Positions 17,630 through 28,101 of a stretch of 64,000 nucleotides of DNA are shown in pieces; the first letter of the stretch is position 1; each line of letters starts with the position of its first letter. The notes below the pieces were generated by a model. It had not been told where the DNA came from, searched no databases, and saw only the letters and a program-made list of their open reading frames with translations. The stretch covers positions 62,001 through 126,000 of the forward strand of contig JACCES010000003.1 in assembly GCA_013416455.1 (NCBI GenBank), written 5' to 3'. Made by a program: the position numbers and the translations under genes. The DNA comes from Alcaligenaceae bacterium (GTDB lineage Bacteria > Pseudomonadota > Gammaproteobacteria > Burkholderiales > Burkholderiaceae_B).

Positions 17630-18927
17630 CGCAACTCGACAAACAAACCGACACGCATGCGGCCATGCAGGCATTCGGACGCCGCGCCCGCGATGCGGCC
17701 AGGCAGATGCGCAACGCCAGCGGCGAAGCCAAGGCAAGGGCGCTGCGGGCCATGGCGCGCCTCATAGAAGAACGCAGCGAAACACTCAAGCGCGACAATG
17801 CCATCGACCTGGAAGCCGCCCGCCGCAACGGCCTGGCCGACGCCATGCTGGACAGGCTCGCGCTGGGCGACAAAGCGCTGTCGGGCATGATGAACGGCCT
17901 GCACCAGATCGCCGCCATGGCCGATCCGGTGGGCAGCCTGGGCCCGACCACGACCCGCCCCAACGGCATGCGGGTGGCCCAGATGCGTGTCCCGCTGGGC
18001 GTGATCGGCATCATCTACGAATCGCGGCCCAACGTCACCATCGACGCCGCGGCCCTGTGCCTGAAATCGGGCAATGCCACCATCCTGCGCGGCGGCAGCG
18101 AGGCCTTTCATTCCAACCAGGCGCTGGGCGCCATCATTCAGCAGGGGCTGGCCGAAGCCGGGCTGCCCAGCCACGCCGTCCAGGTGGTCGACACCACCGA
18201 CCGCGCCGCCGTGGGCGAAATGGTCACCATGACCGAATTCATCGATGTCATCGTCCCGCGCGGCGGCAAGGGGCTGATCGAACGGCTGTCGCGCGAGGCC
18301 CGCGTGCCGCTGATCAAGCACCTGGACGGCAACTGCCATGTCTATGTCGACACGGCGGCCAACCTCGACCGCGCCCACGACATCGCCGTCAATGCCAAGA
18401 CTTATCGTTACGGCATCTGCGGCACAATGGAAACCCTGCTGGTCCACCAGGACATCGCCGGCTCCTTCCTGCCCCGCGTCGCCGCGACGCTGACCGCCAA
18501 GGGCGTGGAATTGCGCGGCTGCGAACGCACACGCGCCCTGCTGCCGGGCGCATTGCCGGCCACCGAGGAAGACTGGCGCACCGAATACCTGGAACCGATC
18601 CTGGCGATCCGCATCGTGGACGACATCGGCCAGGCCATGGAGCACATCGAACGCTACAGTTCCCAGCACACCGAATCCATCGTCACGGAAGACCTCGGCG
18701 CCGCCACTCGTTTCCAGCGTGAAGTCGATTCCAGTTCCGTATACGTCAACCTGCCCACCTGTTTCGCCGATGGCTTCGAGTACGGCCTGGGCGCCGAGAT
18801 CGGCATCTCCACCAATCGCCTGCACGCGCGCGGGCCCGTCGGCCTCGAAGGCCTGACCACCATGAAATGGGTGCTGACGGGCGAAGGCCAGCTGCGCGGC
18901 CAGGGGGCGGGCGCATGCTCTGGGTGA
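17626..18927 (+). CDS. proA: gamma-glutamyl phosphate reductase
   Basis: A 433-residue NADPH-dependent enzyme of the second proline biosynthesis step (gamma-glutamyl phosphate to glutamate semialdehyde). The catalytic cysteine is C265 in the motif [30 protein letters not shown] and [11 protein letters not shown] are family hallmarks. Length is close to that of other ProA proteins (about 420). It overlaps holA by 4 bases and hemJ by 13, so the three genes are tightly coupled. The functional partner proB is not in the window. Confidence 0.97.
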   Translation: MTQLDKQTDTHAAMQAFGRRARDAARQMRNASGEAKARALRAMARLIEERSETLKRDNAIDLEAARRNGLADAMLDRLALGDKALSGMMNGLHQIAAMADPVGSLGPTTTRPNGMRVAQMRVPLGVIGIIYESRPNVTIDAAALCLKSGNATILRGGSEAFHSNQALGAIIQQGLAEAGLPSHAVQVVDTTDRAAVGEMVTMTEFIDVIVPRGGKGLIERLSREARVPLIKHLDGNCHVYVDTAANLDRAHDIAVNAKTYRYGICGTMETLLVHQDIAGSFLPRVAATLTAKGVELRGCERTRALLPGALPATEEDWRTEYLEPILAIRIVDDIGQAMEHIERYSSQHTESIVTEDLGAATRFQREVDSSSVYVNLPTCFADGFEYGLGAEIGISTNRLHARGPVGLEGLTTMKWVLTGEGQLRGQGAGACSG

Positions 18928-19331
18928 AGGCCTTCCATCTGCTGTTCGTGATTGCCTGGTTTGCGGGGCTGTTCTACCTGCCCCGCATCTATGTCAATCT
19001 CGCGCAGACGGATGACGCCGGCGCCTACGCCTGCCTGACCGGCATGGCGCGCCGGCTTTACCGCTTCATGACGCCGTTGGGCGTGCTGGCCGTGGTCTTC
19101 GGGTTCTGGCTCTACATCGGCTACGGCATCGGCATGGGGGCCGGCTGGATGCACGCCAAACTGCTGCTGGTGGCCCTGCTGGCGGCCTACCACCTGGCGT
19201 GCGGGCGCATGCTCCTCTCTTTCGAGCGGCGCGCCAATACGCGCGGGCACCGCTATTACCGCTGGTTCAACGAAATACCGGTCATCATGCTGTTGATCGT
19301 GCTCGTGCTGGTGGTGGTCAAACCCTTCTGA
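18915..19331 (+). CDS. hemJ: HemJ-type protoporphyrinogen IX oxidase (UPF0093)
   Basis: A 138-residue membrane protein with four helices. It starts [20 protein letters not shown] with the conserved histidine H8, followed by YLPRIYV. The second conserved part [10 protein letters not shown] contains the histidine and lysine of the family. HemJ oxidises protoporphyrinogen IX to protoporphyrin IX in heme synthesis and is itself thought to bind heme. The ATG at 18915 lies inside the 3' end of proA. The frame upstream from 18867 is proA in another phase and is rejected. Family length is 140-150. Confidence 0.88.
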   Translation: MLWVKAFHLLFVIAWFAGLFYLPRIYVNLAQTDDAGAYACLTGMARRLYRFMTPLGVLAVVFGFWLYIGYGIGMGAGWMHAKLLLVALLAAYHLACGRMLLSFERRANTRGHRYYRWFNEIPVIMLLIVLVLVVVKPF

Positions 19332-19339
19332 ACGGCATC

Positions 19340-20725
19340 ATGACCGACTCCAAGCCCCGCAAGACACTCACACTCTCGAAGAAGGCCCCCTCCGCCGCCA
19401 ACGGTCCTGACGACGAGACGCGACGCAAACGCAGCGGCGCGCGCGCGCGCCGGGTGGCCCAGGTCCACCGCGAACACGAAAAGGAAGCCGCCGTCGCGCC
19501 GCCGGCGCCAAAGCACCGTCCGCCTTCCCCGGAAGCCCGGCCGCCCCGGCGCCCGGCCGCGAAGCGGCAGCCACGCGGGGGCCGGGGCGAAATCTTCACG
19601 GTATTCGCGCCCTGCCCGCAGGGGCTGGAAGAAGCGCTGTACGCCGAACTGCAGGCCCTGGGATATCAAGGCCTGCACAAAGGCCGGGCGGGCTGCCATT
19701 TCGAAGCCGACTGGACAGGCGTGCTCAAGGCCAATCTGTATTCCCGGCTCGCCACCCGCGTGCTGGTCCGGCTCGCGCATGCGCCGGTGCGGCATGAAGA
19801 CGACATCCTGGCCCTGGCGCGCGAAACGCCGTGGGAACGCTGGTTCGGCCCCGAACAGACACTCAGAGTAGATACATCGGCGATACGTAGCCCGATGCAG
19901 AGCCTGCAGTACTGCAATCTGCGCGCCAAGGACGGCATCTGCGACCGCCTGCGCGATCTCGAAGGCGCGCGGCCCGACATCGATACGGTCCGGCCCGACG
20001 CCCGGGTCCATCTGTTTCTCGACGAACACACCGCCACCCTTTACCTGGATACGTCGGGCGAGTCGCTCTTCAAGCGCGGCTGGCGTCTCGAAAAAGGCGA
20101 AGCCCCCTTGCGGGAAAATCTTGCCGCCGGCCTGCTCGCCCTGGCCGAATGGGACCCTTCCCGGCCCTTGCTGGACCCTTTCTGCGGCAGCGGCACGATA
20201 CTCATCGAAGCCGCCTGGATCGCACTGGGAGTTCCTCCCGGCATCTGGCGGCCCTTCGGGTTCGAACGCCTGAGAGACCATGACAGCCGCCACTGGCGCG
20301 ACATCAAGGAAGACGCACGCAGCCGCATCGCCACCCGCCTGGACGCCCCGCTCATCGGCAGCGATATCGACCCGCGCGCCATCGCCGCGGCCGAAGGCAA
20401 CCGCGAGCGCGCCATGCTGTCGCCCGACACCATCCAGTTTACGATCGGCGACGCCCGCGGGCGGGTTCCCGACTGTGAACCGGGCTGGGTCGTCACCAAC
20501 CCGCCCTATGGGGAACGGATGGAAGAGGACGCCGCGTTCTGGCCGGAATGGGCCGAGAATCTCAAGCGCAACCATGTGGGCTGGAAAGTGAACGTCATCA
20601 GCAGCGACCTCGACCTGCCCTCGCGCCTGCGCCTGAAGCCGAAACGGCGCCATCCGGTATACAACGGGGCGCTGGATTGCCGCCTCTTCGTTTTCGACAT
20701 GGTGGAAAAGCAGTACAGAAGCTAG
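19340..20725 (+). CDS. rlmL: THUMP-domain 23S rRNA (guanine-N2) methyltransferase
   Basis: About 461 residues. The first 85 are a charged, proline- and arginine-rich extension without fold signals (QVHREHEKEA, PPRRPAAKRQPRGGRG), probably an rRNA-binding tail. Then follow a THUMP domain (about 90-200) and a Rossmann-type methyltransferase with LLDPFCGSGTILIEA as the SAM loop and VTNPPYGER as the catalytic NPPY motif. This matches the N-terminal half of E. coli RlmL (m2G2445), and no C-terminal RlmK half is present. It starts 8 bases after hemJ. The exact modified base is inferred from family only. Confidence 0.88.
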   Translation: MTDSKPRKTLTLSKKAPSAANGPDDETRRKRSGARARRVAQVHREHEKEAAVAPPAPKHRPPSPEARPPRRPAAKRQPRGGRGEIFTVFAPCPQGLEEALYAELQALGYQGLHKGRAGCHFEADWTGVLKANLYSRLATRVLVRLAHAPVRHEDDILALARETPWERWFGPEQTLRVDTSAIRSPMQSLQYCNLRAKDGICDRLRDLEGARPDIDTVRPDARVHLFLDEHTATLYLDTSGESLFKRGWRLEKGEAPLRENLAAGLLALAEWDPSRPLLDPFCGSGTILIEAAWIALGVPPGIWRPFGFERLRDHDSRHWRDIKEDARSRIATRLDAPLIGSDIDPRAIAAAEGNRERAMLSPDTIQFTIGDARGRVPDCEPGWVVTNPPYGERMEEDAAFWPEWAENLKRNHVGWKVNVISSDLDLPSRLRLKPKRRHPVYNGALDCRLFVFDMVEKQYRS

Positions 20726-20752
20726 CAAGCTGTCCGCGCCGGGTTCTGTGGC

Positions 20753-20798
20753 TTGCATGAACCTAGGGTTTTCCCTTAAAATCAGGGAATACCCTAGG
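20753..20798 (+). promoter_or_regulatory. promoter overlapped by twin AGGG-N4-CCCT palindromes
   Basis: TTGCAT (20753-20758), 18 bases, TAAAAT (20777-20782) form a promoter. Two sites, AGGGTTTTCCCT (20765-20776) and AGGGAATACCCT (20784-20795), flank the -10 with centres 19 bp apart. Together they also form one long dyad, CCTAGGGT (20762-20769) with ACCCTAGG (20791-20798). The arrangement is that of a repressor operator pair. The cognate factor is unknown. Confidence 0.6.
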
Positions 20799-20808
20799 AT
20801 ACGTCATC

Positions 20809-21000
20809 ATGAATCAGATCATTCACAGCGTCATGCTTACGGATCAGCTGGAGCGCCAGCTCATCCAGCAGGAAATCTATCGCCAGCATTCCGCCCCCGC
20901 CTTCAACTTCAGGCGCATCGCCGACCGGATCGCCGCCGTTTTCGGCTATGTGCGCGCGCAAGCGCGGGATACGCTGGCCGACACGCGCCCGGCTCACTGA
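20809..21000 (+). CDS. small protein of unknown function (63 aa)
   Basis: The protein begins MNQIIHSVMLTDQLERQLIQ and has two probable amphipathic helices separated by SAPAFNFRRIADRIAAVFGY. There is no signal peptide, no cysteine and no membrane segment. I do not recognise the family. It is supported as real by its own promoter with a striking operator-like dyad, a short leader of about 20 bases and a perfect intrinsic terminator 58 bases after the stop. It is therefore a self-contained single-gene unit between the rRNA methyltransferase and the RDD protein genes. A regulatory or stress-related role is possible but unsupported. Confidence 0.68.
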   Translation: MNQIIHSVMLTDQLERQLIQQEIYRQHSAPAFNFRRIADRIAAVFGYVRAQARDTLADTRPAH

Positions 21001-21058
21001 CCGGGCGGCCGGCCCCGGCCCGTGGGCCGCTCGGCCGGGTCGGTTCACCGCCGCGCAG

Positions 21059-21084
21059 GCCGCCCGCAGGGGCGGCTTTTTTTA
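21059..21084 (+). terminator. intrinsic terminator after the small gene
   Basis: GCCGCCC (21059-21065), loop GCAG, GGGCGGC (21070-21076), then seven T residues (21077-21083). Confidence 0.9.
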
Positions 21085-21159
21085 TAAGTGTGGCCCGCCC
21101 TTTCCGGGCACACCCCCACTGAGGGATAATGACGCACTTTTGAATCGCCGTCAGACCTT

Positions 21160-21678
21160 ATGTCCCTTTCTTCGCCCGGCCTCGCCACCCCCACCCGCCT
21201 GCGCCGCTTCGCCAGCATGATGTACGAAGGCGTACTGCTGTTCGGCATCGTCTTCCTGGCAGGCTATCTTTTCGACACCCTCACCCAGAGCCGCAACGCC
21301 CTGATGTTCCGGCACGGGCGGCAGGTGTTCCTGTTTCTGGCGATAGGGGTTTATTTCCTGCTGTGCTGGCGCGGCGGCCAGACGCTGCCCATGAAGACAT
21401 GGAATATCCGTCTGGTCGATCGCGATGGCCTGCGCCGCCCCGCCATGGGACGCCTGCTGCTTCGCTATCTGCTGCTGTGGCCGCTGCCGCTGCTTGCGGC
21501 ATTCATCGTCCAGGGGGCTTCCCGGTTCACGGGTTACGCCTCGACCGACCTGCTGATCGTCTTCGCGCCATTCAGCATCTTCATCTGGAGCTGGTTCGAC
21601 CGCGACGGCCAGTTCCTGCATGACCGGCTGCTGGGCACCCGGCTGGTCGACGCCAGGGCGGCGCCCCGGCGGGCGTGA
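21160..21678 (+). CDS. RDD-family membrane protein
   Basis: A 172-residue protein with four or so hydrophobic segments. It shows the RDD family layout: a first helix preceded by TRLRRFASMMYEG (the usual R..A...D has E instead of D), a middle block GQTLPMKTWNIRLVDRDG, and a last part FDRDGQFLHDRLLGTRLV containing the RD and D/R positions. Function is poorly known; some members act as Na+(K+)/H+ antiporters and others as membrane assembly proteins. It stands alone. An ATG at 21160 gives the full family length. Confidence 0.85.
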   Translation: MSLSSPGLATPTRLRRFASMMYEGVLLFGIVFLAGYLFDTLTQSRNALMFRHGRQVFLFLAIGVYFLLCWRGGQTLPMKTWNIRLVDRDGLRRPAMGRLLLRYLLLWPLPLLAAFIVQGASRFTGYASTDLLIVFAPFSIFIWSWFDRDGQFLHDRLLGTRLVDARAAPRRA

Positions 21679-21844
21679 ACCCACGGCCTGCCGGCGCGGA
21701 ACCGGCCGCCCAGGCTTTTTTGCTCGGGGTAAACCCTTGATCCACGGGAGATTGCGAAAAACAGGCATTGCATGCGACTGTGAAGTCGGCGATGCTTCTT
21801 ATGATTTGCACTTCCCTGTCCCGCCCTTCGAGTGAAGCGTCTAG

Positions 21845-23539
21845 ATGAACGACCAGCATCCGGTTCTGTATTCGTCTTATCAGTGGTTGGTACCTACCCA
21901 GTTCAATATTGCCCAGGCCTGCCTGCAACGCTGGTCGGGCAACCCCATGGAAGGCCGCCGGGTCGCCATCCATCATGAAGACGCGTCGGGCGCGCAATCC
22001 AGCTGGTCCTACGGCCAGCTTGCCGAAACCTCGAATCGGCTGGCCAACGGCCTGCTCAGAATGGGCGTCCAGAAAGGCGAACGGATCGCGGTCATCATGT
22101 CCCGGCGCCCGGAAGCCGTCGCGGCCTGCATGGCCGTGCTCGGCACGGGCGCGGTGCTGGTCCCGCTGCCGCCCCAGCTGGGCAGGGACGGCCTGGCCCT
22201 GCGGCTGCGCGACGCCGAAGCACGCATCATCATCGCGGATGCCGCCGCCGCGCCCGAACTGACGGGCATCACCGGCCAGTGCCCTTCCGTCCAGCAGTTG
22301 ATCGGCCTGGATTTCCAGAACGACGACACGCTTTCCTGGCGCACCCTGCAGGCACGGCAGACCAGCAACTTCCAGCTGGTGCAGACGCTGGCCGACGATC
22401 CCGCCATCCTGCTCTATACCGCCGGCACCACGGGCATGCCCAAGGGCGTGCTGCATGCACACCGCGTGCTGATCGGCATTCTGCCGGCCTTCGTCGCATC
22501 CCAGAACTGGTATCCCCGCGGCAATGACCTGTTCTGGAGCCCGGTCGACTGGAACACGGCCCCCGGCCTGCTGCACGGCCTGCTGGCCATCCTCTATTTC
22601 GGCCGTCCTCTCGTGGCCACGGCGCTGCCGCTGCAAGGCGCGGAAGCGCTGGCCCTGCTCAAGCGCTACCGCATCACCAACACGCTGCTGCTTCCCAACG
22701 ATCTGGGGCTCATGCACGAAGCCGCGGCGGCCGATGCACACCCCGGCGGCTTTGTCCTGCGCGCCATCTCGGTCGCGGGGGAAAGCGTGTCTCGTCCCCT
22801 CTATGACTGGGCCTGCGACCATCTGGGCGTTCCGCCCAACGAGATCTACGGACTCACCGAAGCGCCCGGCATCGTGGGACACAGCCTGGAAAAATGGCCG
22901 GCGCGGCCCGGCAGCCTGGGGCGGCCCATCCCCGGGCACAAGGTCGGGCTGCTCGACAGCCAGGGCCGGCCCTGCCGGACCGGCTCGGCGGGCCAGATGG
23001 CCGTCCGCGTCCACGACGCCCACGGCCATCCCGACCCCTGCCTCTTTCTCTCGTATTGGCACAATGATGCGCTCACCCAGGCACGCTACCTGGACGACTG
23101 GTTCCTGACGGGCGACATGGCCTCGATGGACGAGGACGGCTATTACTGGTTCGCAGGGCGTTCCGACGACGTATTCCGCGCGGGCGGCTACCGTGTCAGC
23201 CCGATCGAGATCGAAGACTGCCTCAAGCAGCATCCGGCGGTCCGCAACGCCGCCATCGTACCCAAGCCCGAAGGGGCGCGCGGCAATGCCATCAAAGCCT
23301 TCGTCGTGCTCGATCCGGCGGCCGGCCCAGCCGGGGCCGTCCCCCCCGGCGACCTCGGCCAGGCCCTGCGGGCCCATGTCCGCGCGCGGCTGGCATCCTG
23401 GCAGGCGCCGGGCGAAATCGAGTTCGTCGACCGGCTGCCCCTCTCCCCCAATGGCCAGATCCGCCGCCACGTATTGCGGGCGCGCGAACAGCAGCGCAGC
23501 ATGCTGGCGGCCGCGCAGGCCAAGCCCGGCACGGGCTGA
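21845..23539 (+). CDS. AMP-binding acyl-CoA synthetase (ACSM/benzoate-CoA ligase-like)
   Basis: A 564-residue member of the adenylate-forming superfamily that converts a carboxylate, ATP and CoA to an acyl-CoA. The phosphate loop is YTAGTTGMPKG (191-201), the A5 motif is YGLTEAPG, A7 is the TGD in FLTGDMASMDEDGYY, and A8 is GRSDDVFRAGGYRVSP. The catalytic-lysine region reads LPLSPNGQIRRHVL, where the usual PK-TGKI-R pattern is changed so that glutamine or another residue stands at the lysine position. This could lower adenylation activity. No operon partner is present; hslO starts 17 bases later. Confidence 0.85.
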   Translation: MNDQHPVLYSSYQWLVPTQFNIAQACLQRWSGNPMEGRRVAIHHEDASGAQSSWSYGQLAETSNRLANGLLRMGVQKGERIAVIMSRRPEAVAACMAVLGTGAVLVPLPPQLGRDGLALRLRDAEARIIIADAAAAPELTGITGQCPSVQQLIGLDFQNDDTLSWRTLQARQTSNFQLVQTLADDPAILLYTAGTTGMPKGVLHAHRVLIGILPAFVASQNWYPRGNDLFWSPVDWNTAPGLLHGLLAILYFGRPLVATALPLQGAEALALLKRYRITNTLLLPNDLGLMHEAAAADAHPGGFVLRAISVAGESVSRPLYDWACDHLGVPPNEIYGLTEAPGIVGHSLEKWPARPGSLGRPIPGHKVGLLDSQGRPCRTGSAGQMAVRVHDAHGHPDPCLFLSYWHNDALTQARYLDDWFLTGDMASMDEDGYYWFAGRSDDVFRAGGYRVSPIEIEDCLKQHPAVRNAAIVPKPEGARGNAIKAFVVLDPAAGPAGAVPPGDLGQALRAHVRARLASWQAPGEIEFVDRLPLSPNGQIRRHVLRAREQQRSMLAAAQAKPGTG

Positions 23540-23556
23540 TCGGGTAAAATGCGGCA

Positions 23557-24507
23557 ATGACGGACACCTTCAAAAAATACCTCATGGCCGACGGCAGTGC
23601 GCGCATTCAAGCCGTGCATCTCGAATCGGCCTGGCAGACCGGCCTGGCCCATCAACCCTATCCCGAATGCATCCGCAACCTCCTCGGAGAACTCGGCGCG
23701 GCCGCCATCCTGCTGACGACCAACATCAAGTTCCAGGGTTCGCTGGTGCTCCAGCTCCAGGGCGACGGCCCCGTGTCGCTCATCGTGGTGGAATGCACCT
23801 CAGACCTCTCCTTTCGCGCCACCGTGAATCTGCGCGATCCTGATCTGGTGCCGGCCGACGGCACGCTGCAGTCCCTGCTCAATGCCAACGGCAGCGGGCG
23901 CTTCACCGTCCTGCTCGATCCCGGCAAGAGCACGCAGATGGCCCCCTACCAGGGCATCGTTCCCCTGGAAGGCGATACTGTGGCCCAGGTGCTCGAAGCC
24001 TATATGCGCAATTCAGAACAGCTCGACACCCGGCTGTGGCTGGCCGCCGACGGGCAAAGAGTCGCCGGCGTGCTGCTGCAGCATCTTCCCGGCACGGGCG
24101 GCGTGGCGGTGGATGACGGCGGCAGGCCAGCCGGCGCCATCCAGGGAAGCGACGCGGAAGCCCGGGCCGAATCCTGGAACCGCATCACCCAGCTGGCTTC
24201 CACACTGGGCGGGCAGGAAATGCTCGATACGGATATCGACACACTGATGCGCCGCCTCTTCTGGCAGGAAACACTGCTGGAACTCGAAACCCGGCCGGTG
24301 CGATGGCATTGCCCCTGCTCGCGCGCGCGGGTCGGCAACATGCTGCGCATGCTGGGCCGGGAAGAAATCGACTCCCTGCTCCAGGAACGCGAGAAAGTCT
24401 CGGTTTCCTGCAATTTCTGCGGTAAGCCCTACGAATTCGACGCCGTGGACTGCGCCGGGCTGTTCGTGGAAAACCTGGACGAAAGCGGCTCGCGGACTTT
24501 GCACTAA
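23557..24507 (+). CDS. hslO: redox-regulated chaperone Hsp33
   Basis: A 316-residue holdase activated by oxidative unfolding. The C-terminal zinc centre is intact: CxC at C252/C254 (HCPCS) and CxxC at C285/C288 (CNFC). The N-terminal domain includes ILLTTNIKFQGSLVLQLQGDG and a GKSTQMAPYQGIVPLEGD block. Length is near the family's 290-300 residues. It lies 17 bases behind the acyl-CoA synthetase gene and may be read through from it. It acts in the cytoplasm under combined heat and oxidative stress. Confidence 0.95.
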   Translation: MTDTFKKYLMADGSARIQAVHLESAWQTGLAHQPYPECIRNLLGELGAAAILLTTNIKFQGSLVLQLQGDGPVSLIVVECTSDLSFRATVNLRDPDLVPADGTLQSLLNANGSGRFTVLLDPGKSTQMAPYQGIVPLEGDTVAQVLEAYMRNSEQLDTRLWLAADGQRVAGVLLQHLPGTGGVAVDDGGRPAGAIQGSDAEARAESWNRITQLASTLGGQEMLDTDIDTLMRRLFWQETLLELETRPVRWHCPCSRARVGNMLRMLGREEIDSLLQEREKVSVSCNFCGKPYEFDAVDCAGLFVENLDESGSRTLH

Positions 24508-24597
24508 GGCCTGTTCCCGCTGAAAGGCCGCCAGAACGGTCCGGATACGCATTCTCCACAATCGACACGGCATCCATGACGCCGCACACTGCTGCGC

Positions 24598-25911
24598 ATG
24601 GACCGCCTCCGCCACATATCTTCCCGCCCCTGCGCCATCGGCCTCGAACCGGCCCGCCGGCTGCCGGGCATCAGCGCCGGCGGCGGCCGCGCAACGCCGC
24701 TCCGGCAGAAAAGGCCGCCGGCAAAAACCCAGCGGGCAGGCGGCCAGGGCGCGGTCGAATTCCTGCTGGCGGCCGTACCCGTGCTGCTGCTCGGGCTGGG
24801 CAGCATCGAAGCCGTCCACTGGTATTTCGTCCGGCAGGCCGTCAGCCACGCGCTGGTGCAGGCGGCACGCTCCGCCATCACCCAGCATGCCCACCCCGAT
24901 GTGCTCGACCATGCTTTCGCCGAAGCCCTGCTGCCGCTGCACGCCGCCCCCTCGTCCGACGAAAGCCGGGCGCGGCTGCAACGCAAGCTCGCGCGCCGCA
25001 CGCTGGCCACGGGCCTGCCGGCATGGCGCATCCACATTCTTTCGCCGGCGCCGGAAACCTTCGATGATTTTGCCTCCGACAGCGCCGAGCTCCCACGCCC
25101 GGGCTCACAGCCCGTCATCGACAACGACTATCTCCATGAACAGCATCAGGCGCGGCTGGCGCGAGGCTGGCCCGAAGGGCGCGGCCCCCGGTCGGGCCAG
25201 GATACCTTCCAGGCCAACACCCTGGCCCTGCACTTGATCTGGCTGCACGAACCGCTGTTGCCGGGCGTCAGAAACCTGCTCAGACAGCTGGCGCCCGCCG
25301 ACGAACGCTACGGCTCGCTGGCCATGGCCCGTGGCGGCTACCTGCCCATTCACCGCGAAGTGGCGTTGGTCATGCAGTCACATCCTGTCCTGTGGGACAT
25401 GCCGGGGCATGGGCGCATCATCCGGCGGGCGGGCCCCGCCCCCGGCGGCGGCGGCACGGGCGCCGGTGCGGGCCGGCCGCAATCAGGTCCGCCCATGCCC
25501 GCTGCGGCAGGCTCTCACCCCTCCGGCCCGGCCGCCAGCGGCCATGCGGGGCCGGCCGAAACCGGCCAAGGGCGCCATACCACGGGTCCGGCACCCTGGC
25601 CGCCGGAAAGCGGCGTTTCGGGCCCCGGCCCGGCCGCACAATCGGCGCATCGCAGCGCCTGGGCGGCGCACAGCGGTGCCGGCGAATCGTCTTCGTGCGC
25701 CGGTCTTTGGTGTCTGGGTTCGCTGATCACGGCATGGCGCCCAGGCGGCGCGCAAGCCGGCGGCCCGGCCTTGGCCAATGAAGATTCCGCCGCGGCCGGC
25801 ATCGCGGCGGGCGCCGCCCCGGCCGGCCCCTATCTGGATGACGGGCCGCCGGCGGCCGGGCCGGGCGACCCGCCCTGGGATACCGACGACTGCCCGGGCT
25901 GCTGCGACTGA
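24598..25911 (+). CDS. solitary TadE-like pseudopilin with long Gly/Pro/Ala tail
   Basis: A 437-residue protein. After a basic stretch (residues 1-48) comes GGQGAVEFLLAAVPVLLLGL with E54, the pattern of TadE/TadF minor pseudopilins (G/A-x-VEF followed by about 20 hydrophobic residues). Residues 80-275 form a mixed domain. Residues 280-410 are a low-complexity tail rich in Gly, Pro, Ala and Ser, and the end is acidic and Cys-rich (DTDDCPGCCD). No tad secretion genes are nearby. The last 82 bases overlap the end of ftsB on the other strand. The tail may be inflated by GC-rich read-through, but no stop interrupts it. Confidence 0.6.
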   Translation: MDRLRHISSRPCAIGLEPARRLPGISAGGGRATPLRQKRPPAKTQRAGGQGAVEFLLAAVPVLLLGLGSIEAVHWYFVRQAVSHALVQAARSAITQHAHPDVLDHAFAEALLPLHAAPSSDESRARLQRKLARRTLATGLPAWRIHILSPAPETFDDFASDSAELPRPGSQPVIDNDYLHEQHQARLARGWPEGRGPRSGQDTFQANTLALHLIWLHEPLLPGVRNLLRQLAPADERYGSLAMARGGYLPIHREVALVMQSHPVLWDMPGHGRIIRRAGPAPGGGGTGAGAGRPQSGPPMPAAAGSHPSGPAASGHAGPAETGQGRHTTGPAPWPPESGVSGPGPAAQSAHRSAWAAHSGAGESSSCAGLWCLGSLITAWRPGGAQAGGPALANEDSAAAGIAAGAAPAGPYLDDGPPAAGPGDPPWDTDDCPGCCD

Positions 25912-26183
25912 CTGCCGGGCAGCAGATGCACGAACACCTCGTCTTCCTGGACCATGCCCATTTCCGCACGGGCACGCTCCTCGATGGCATCGGTGCCGGC
26001 GGTCAGATCCTGCACTTCGGCGGCCAGGGCATTGTTGCGGGCCGCCAGCGCTTCATTGGTTTCTTCCTGGGTCTGCAACCGGGTTTCGAGTTCGCGCACC
26101 CGCAGCCACCCGCCCTTACCCCACCACAGCGGGTATTGCGTAATGGCGGTAAGCAGAACCAGAACGATCAGCAGCAGGCGCAT
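25830..26183 (-). CDS. ftsB: cell division protein FtsB
   Basis: A 117-residue bitopic protein. One helix spans residues 1-18 (MRLLLIVLVLLTAITQYPLW), followed by a coiled coil at about 28-65 (RVRELETRLQTQEETNEALA) and the conserved ARAEMGMVQEDEVFV segment. It forms the FtsQLB complex that activates septal peptidoglycan synthesis. The C-terminal 27 residues are Ser/Gly/Pro-rich and not conserved in the family. The gene follows eno on the minus strand with a 47-base gap, the usual eno-ftsB arrangement. Confidence 0.93.
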   Translation of the reverse strand: MRLLLIVLVLLTAITQYPLWWGKGGWLRVRELETRLQTQEETNEALAARNNALAAEVQDLTAGTDAIEERARAEMGMVQEDEVFVHLLPGSQSQQPGQSSVSQGGSPGPAAGGPSSR

Positions 26184-26230
26184 GAGACCTCGGAATGCCC
26201 GTCACCAGAGCCCTGGCGCCGGGCGGGAAC

Positions 26231-27649
<1,419 letters not shown>

Positions 27650-27675
27650 TTAAGCATCCAGACGTTTCGGAGGGC

Positions 27676-28101
27676 TCAGGGCCGGCTGACGAGCCGCTCT
27701 TCCAGCGTCACCAGCATGTCGGAAAGCATCCCGAGTTCCGCCGCCGACAGGTGTCCCAGGGCCTCTTCGATGTATTCGTTGCGCCGCTCGATGCTGGCCA
27801 TCACCGTCCGCCGGCCGGCATCCGTCAATGCCGCATTGGTGAGCCTGGCGTCCTGCGGGTCGCTGTGGCGCTCCACCCAGCCGGCCTGTTCGAGCGCCTT
27901 GAGCTGCCGAGTGAGCGCCGCCGGGTCGATGCCCAGCTCCCGGGCCAGCGCCTTCTGCGACATTTCCTTGCGCGCATCCAGCAGGACCAGAATGCGCCAG
28001 CGGGCCATGGAGTGGCCGGTATGCGCTTCGAACCCCGCAATGAACGCCCGATAGCTGCGCCCGAGCTGCTGAATGAAACGAAGATGATGGGACTCGATCA
28101 T
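27676..28101 (-). CDS. MarR-family transcriptional regulator
   Basis: A 141-residue winged-helix regulator. The recognition region is QKALARELGIDPAALTRQLK (about residues 48-67), followed by the wing with DPQDARLTNAALTDAGR, a very typical MarR wing. The protein should bind a palindromic operator as a dimer and be released by small phenolic or hydrophobic ligands. The ATG overlaps the stop of the upstream MFS exporter by four bases (ATGA), so it is translated together with the pump. A perfect 22-bp palindrome in front of the pump is the probable operator. Confidence 0.92.
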   Translation of the reverse strand: MIESHHLRFIQQLGRSYRAFIAGFEAHTGHSMARWRILVLLDARKEMSQKALARELGIDPAALTRQLKALEQAGWVERHSDPQDARLTNAALTDAGRRTVMASIERRNEYIEEALGHLSAAELGMLSDMLVTLEERLVSRP

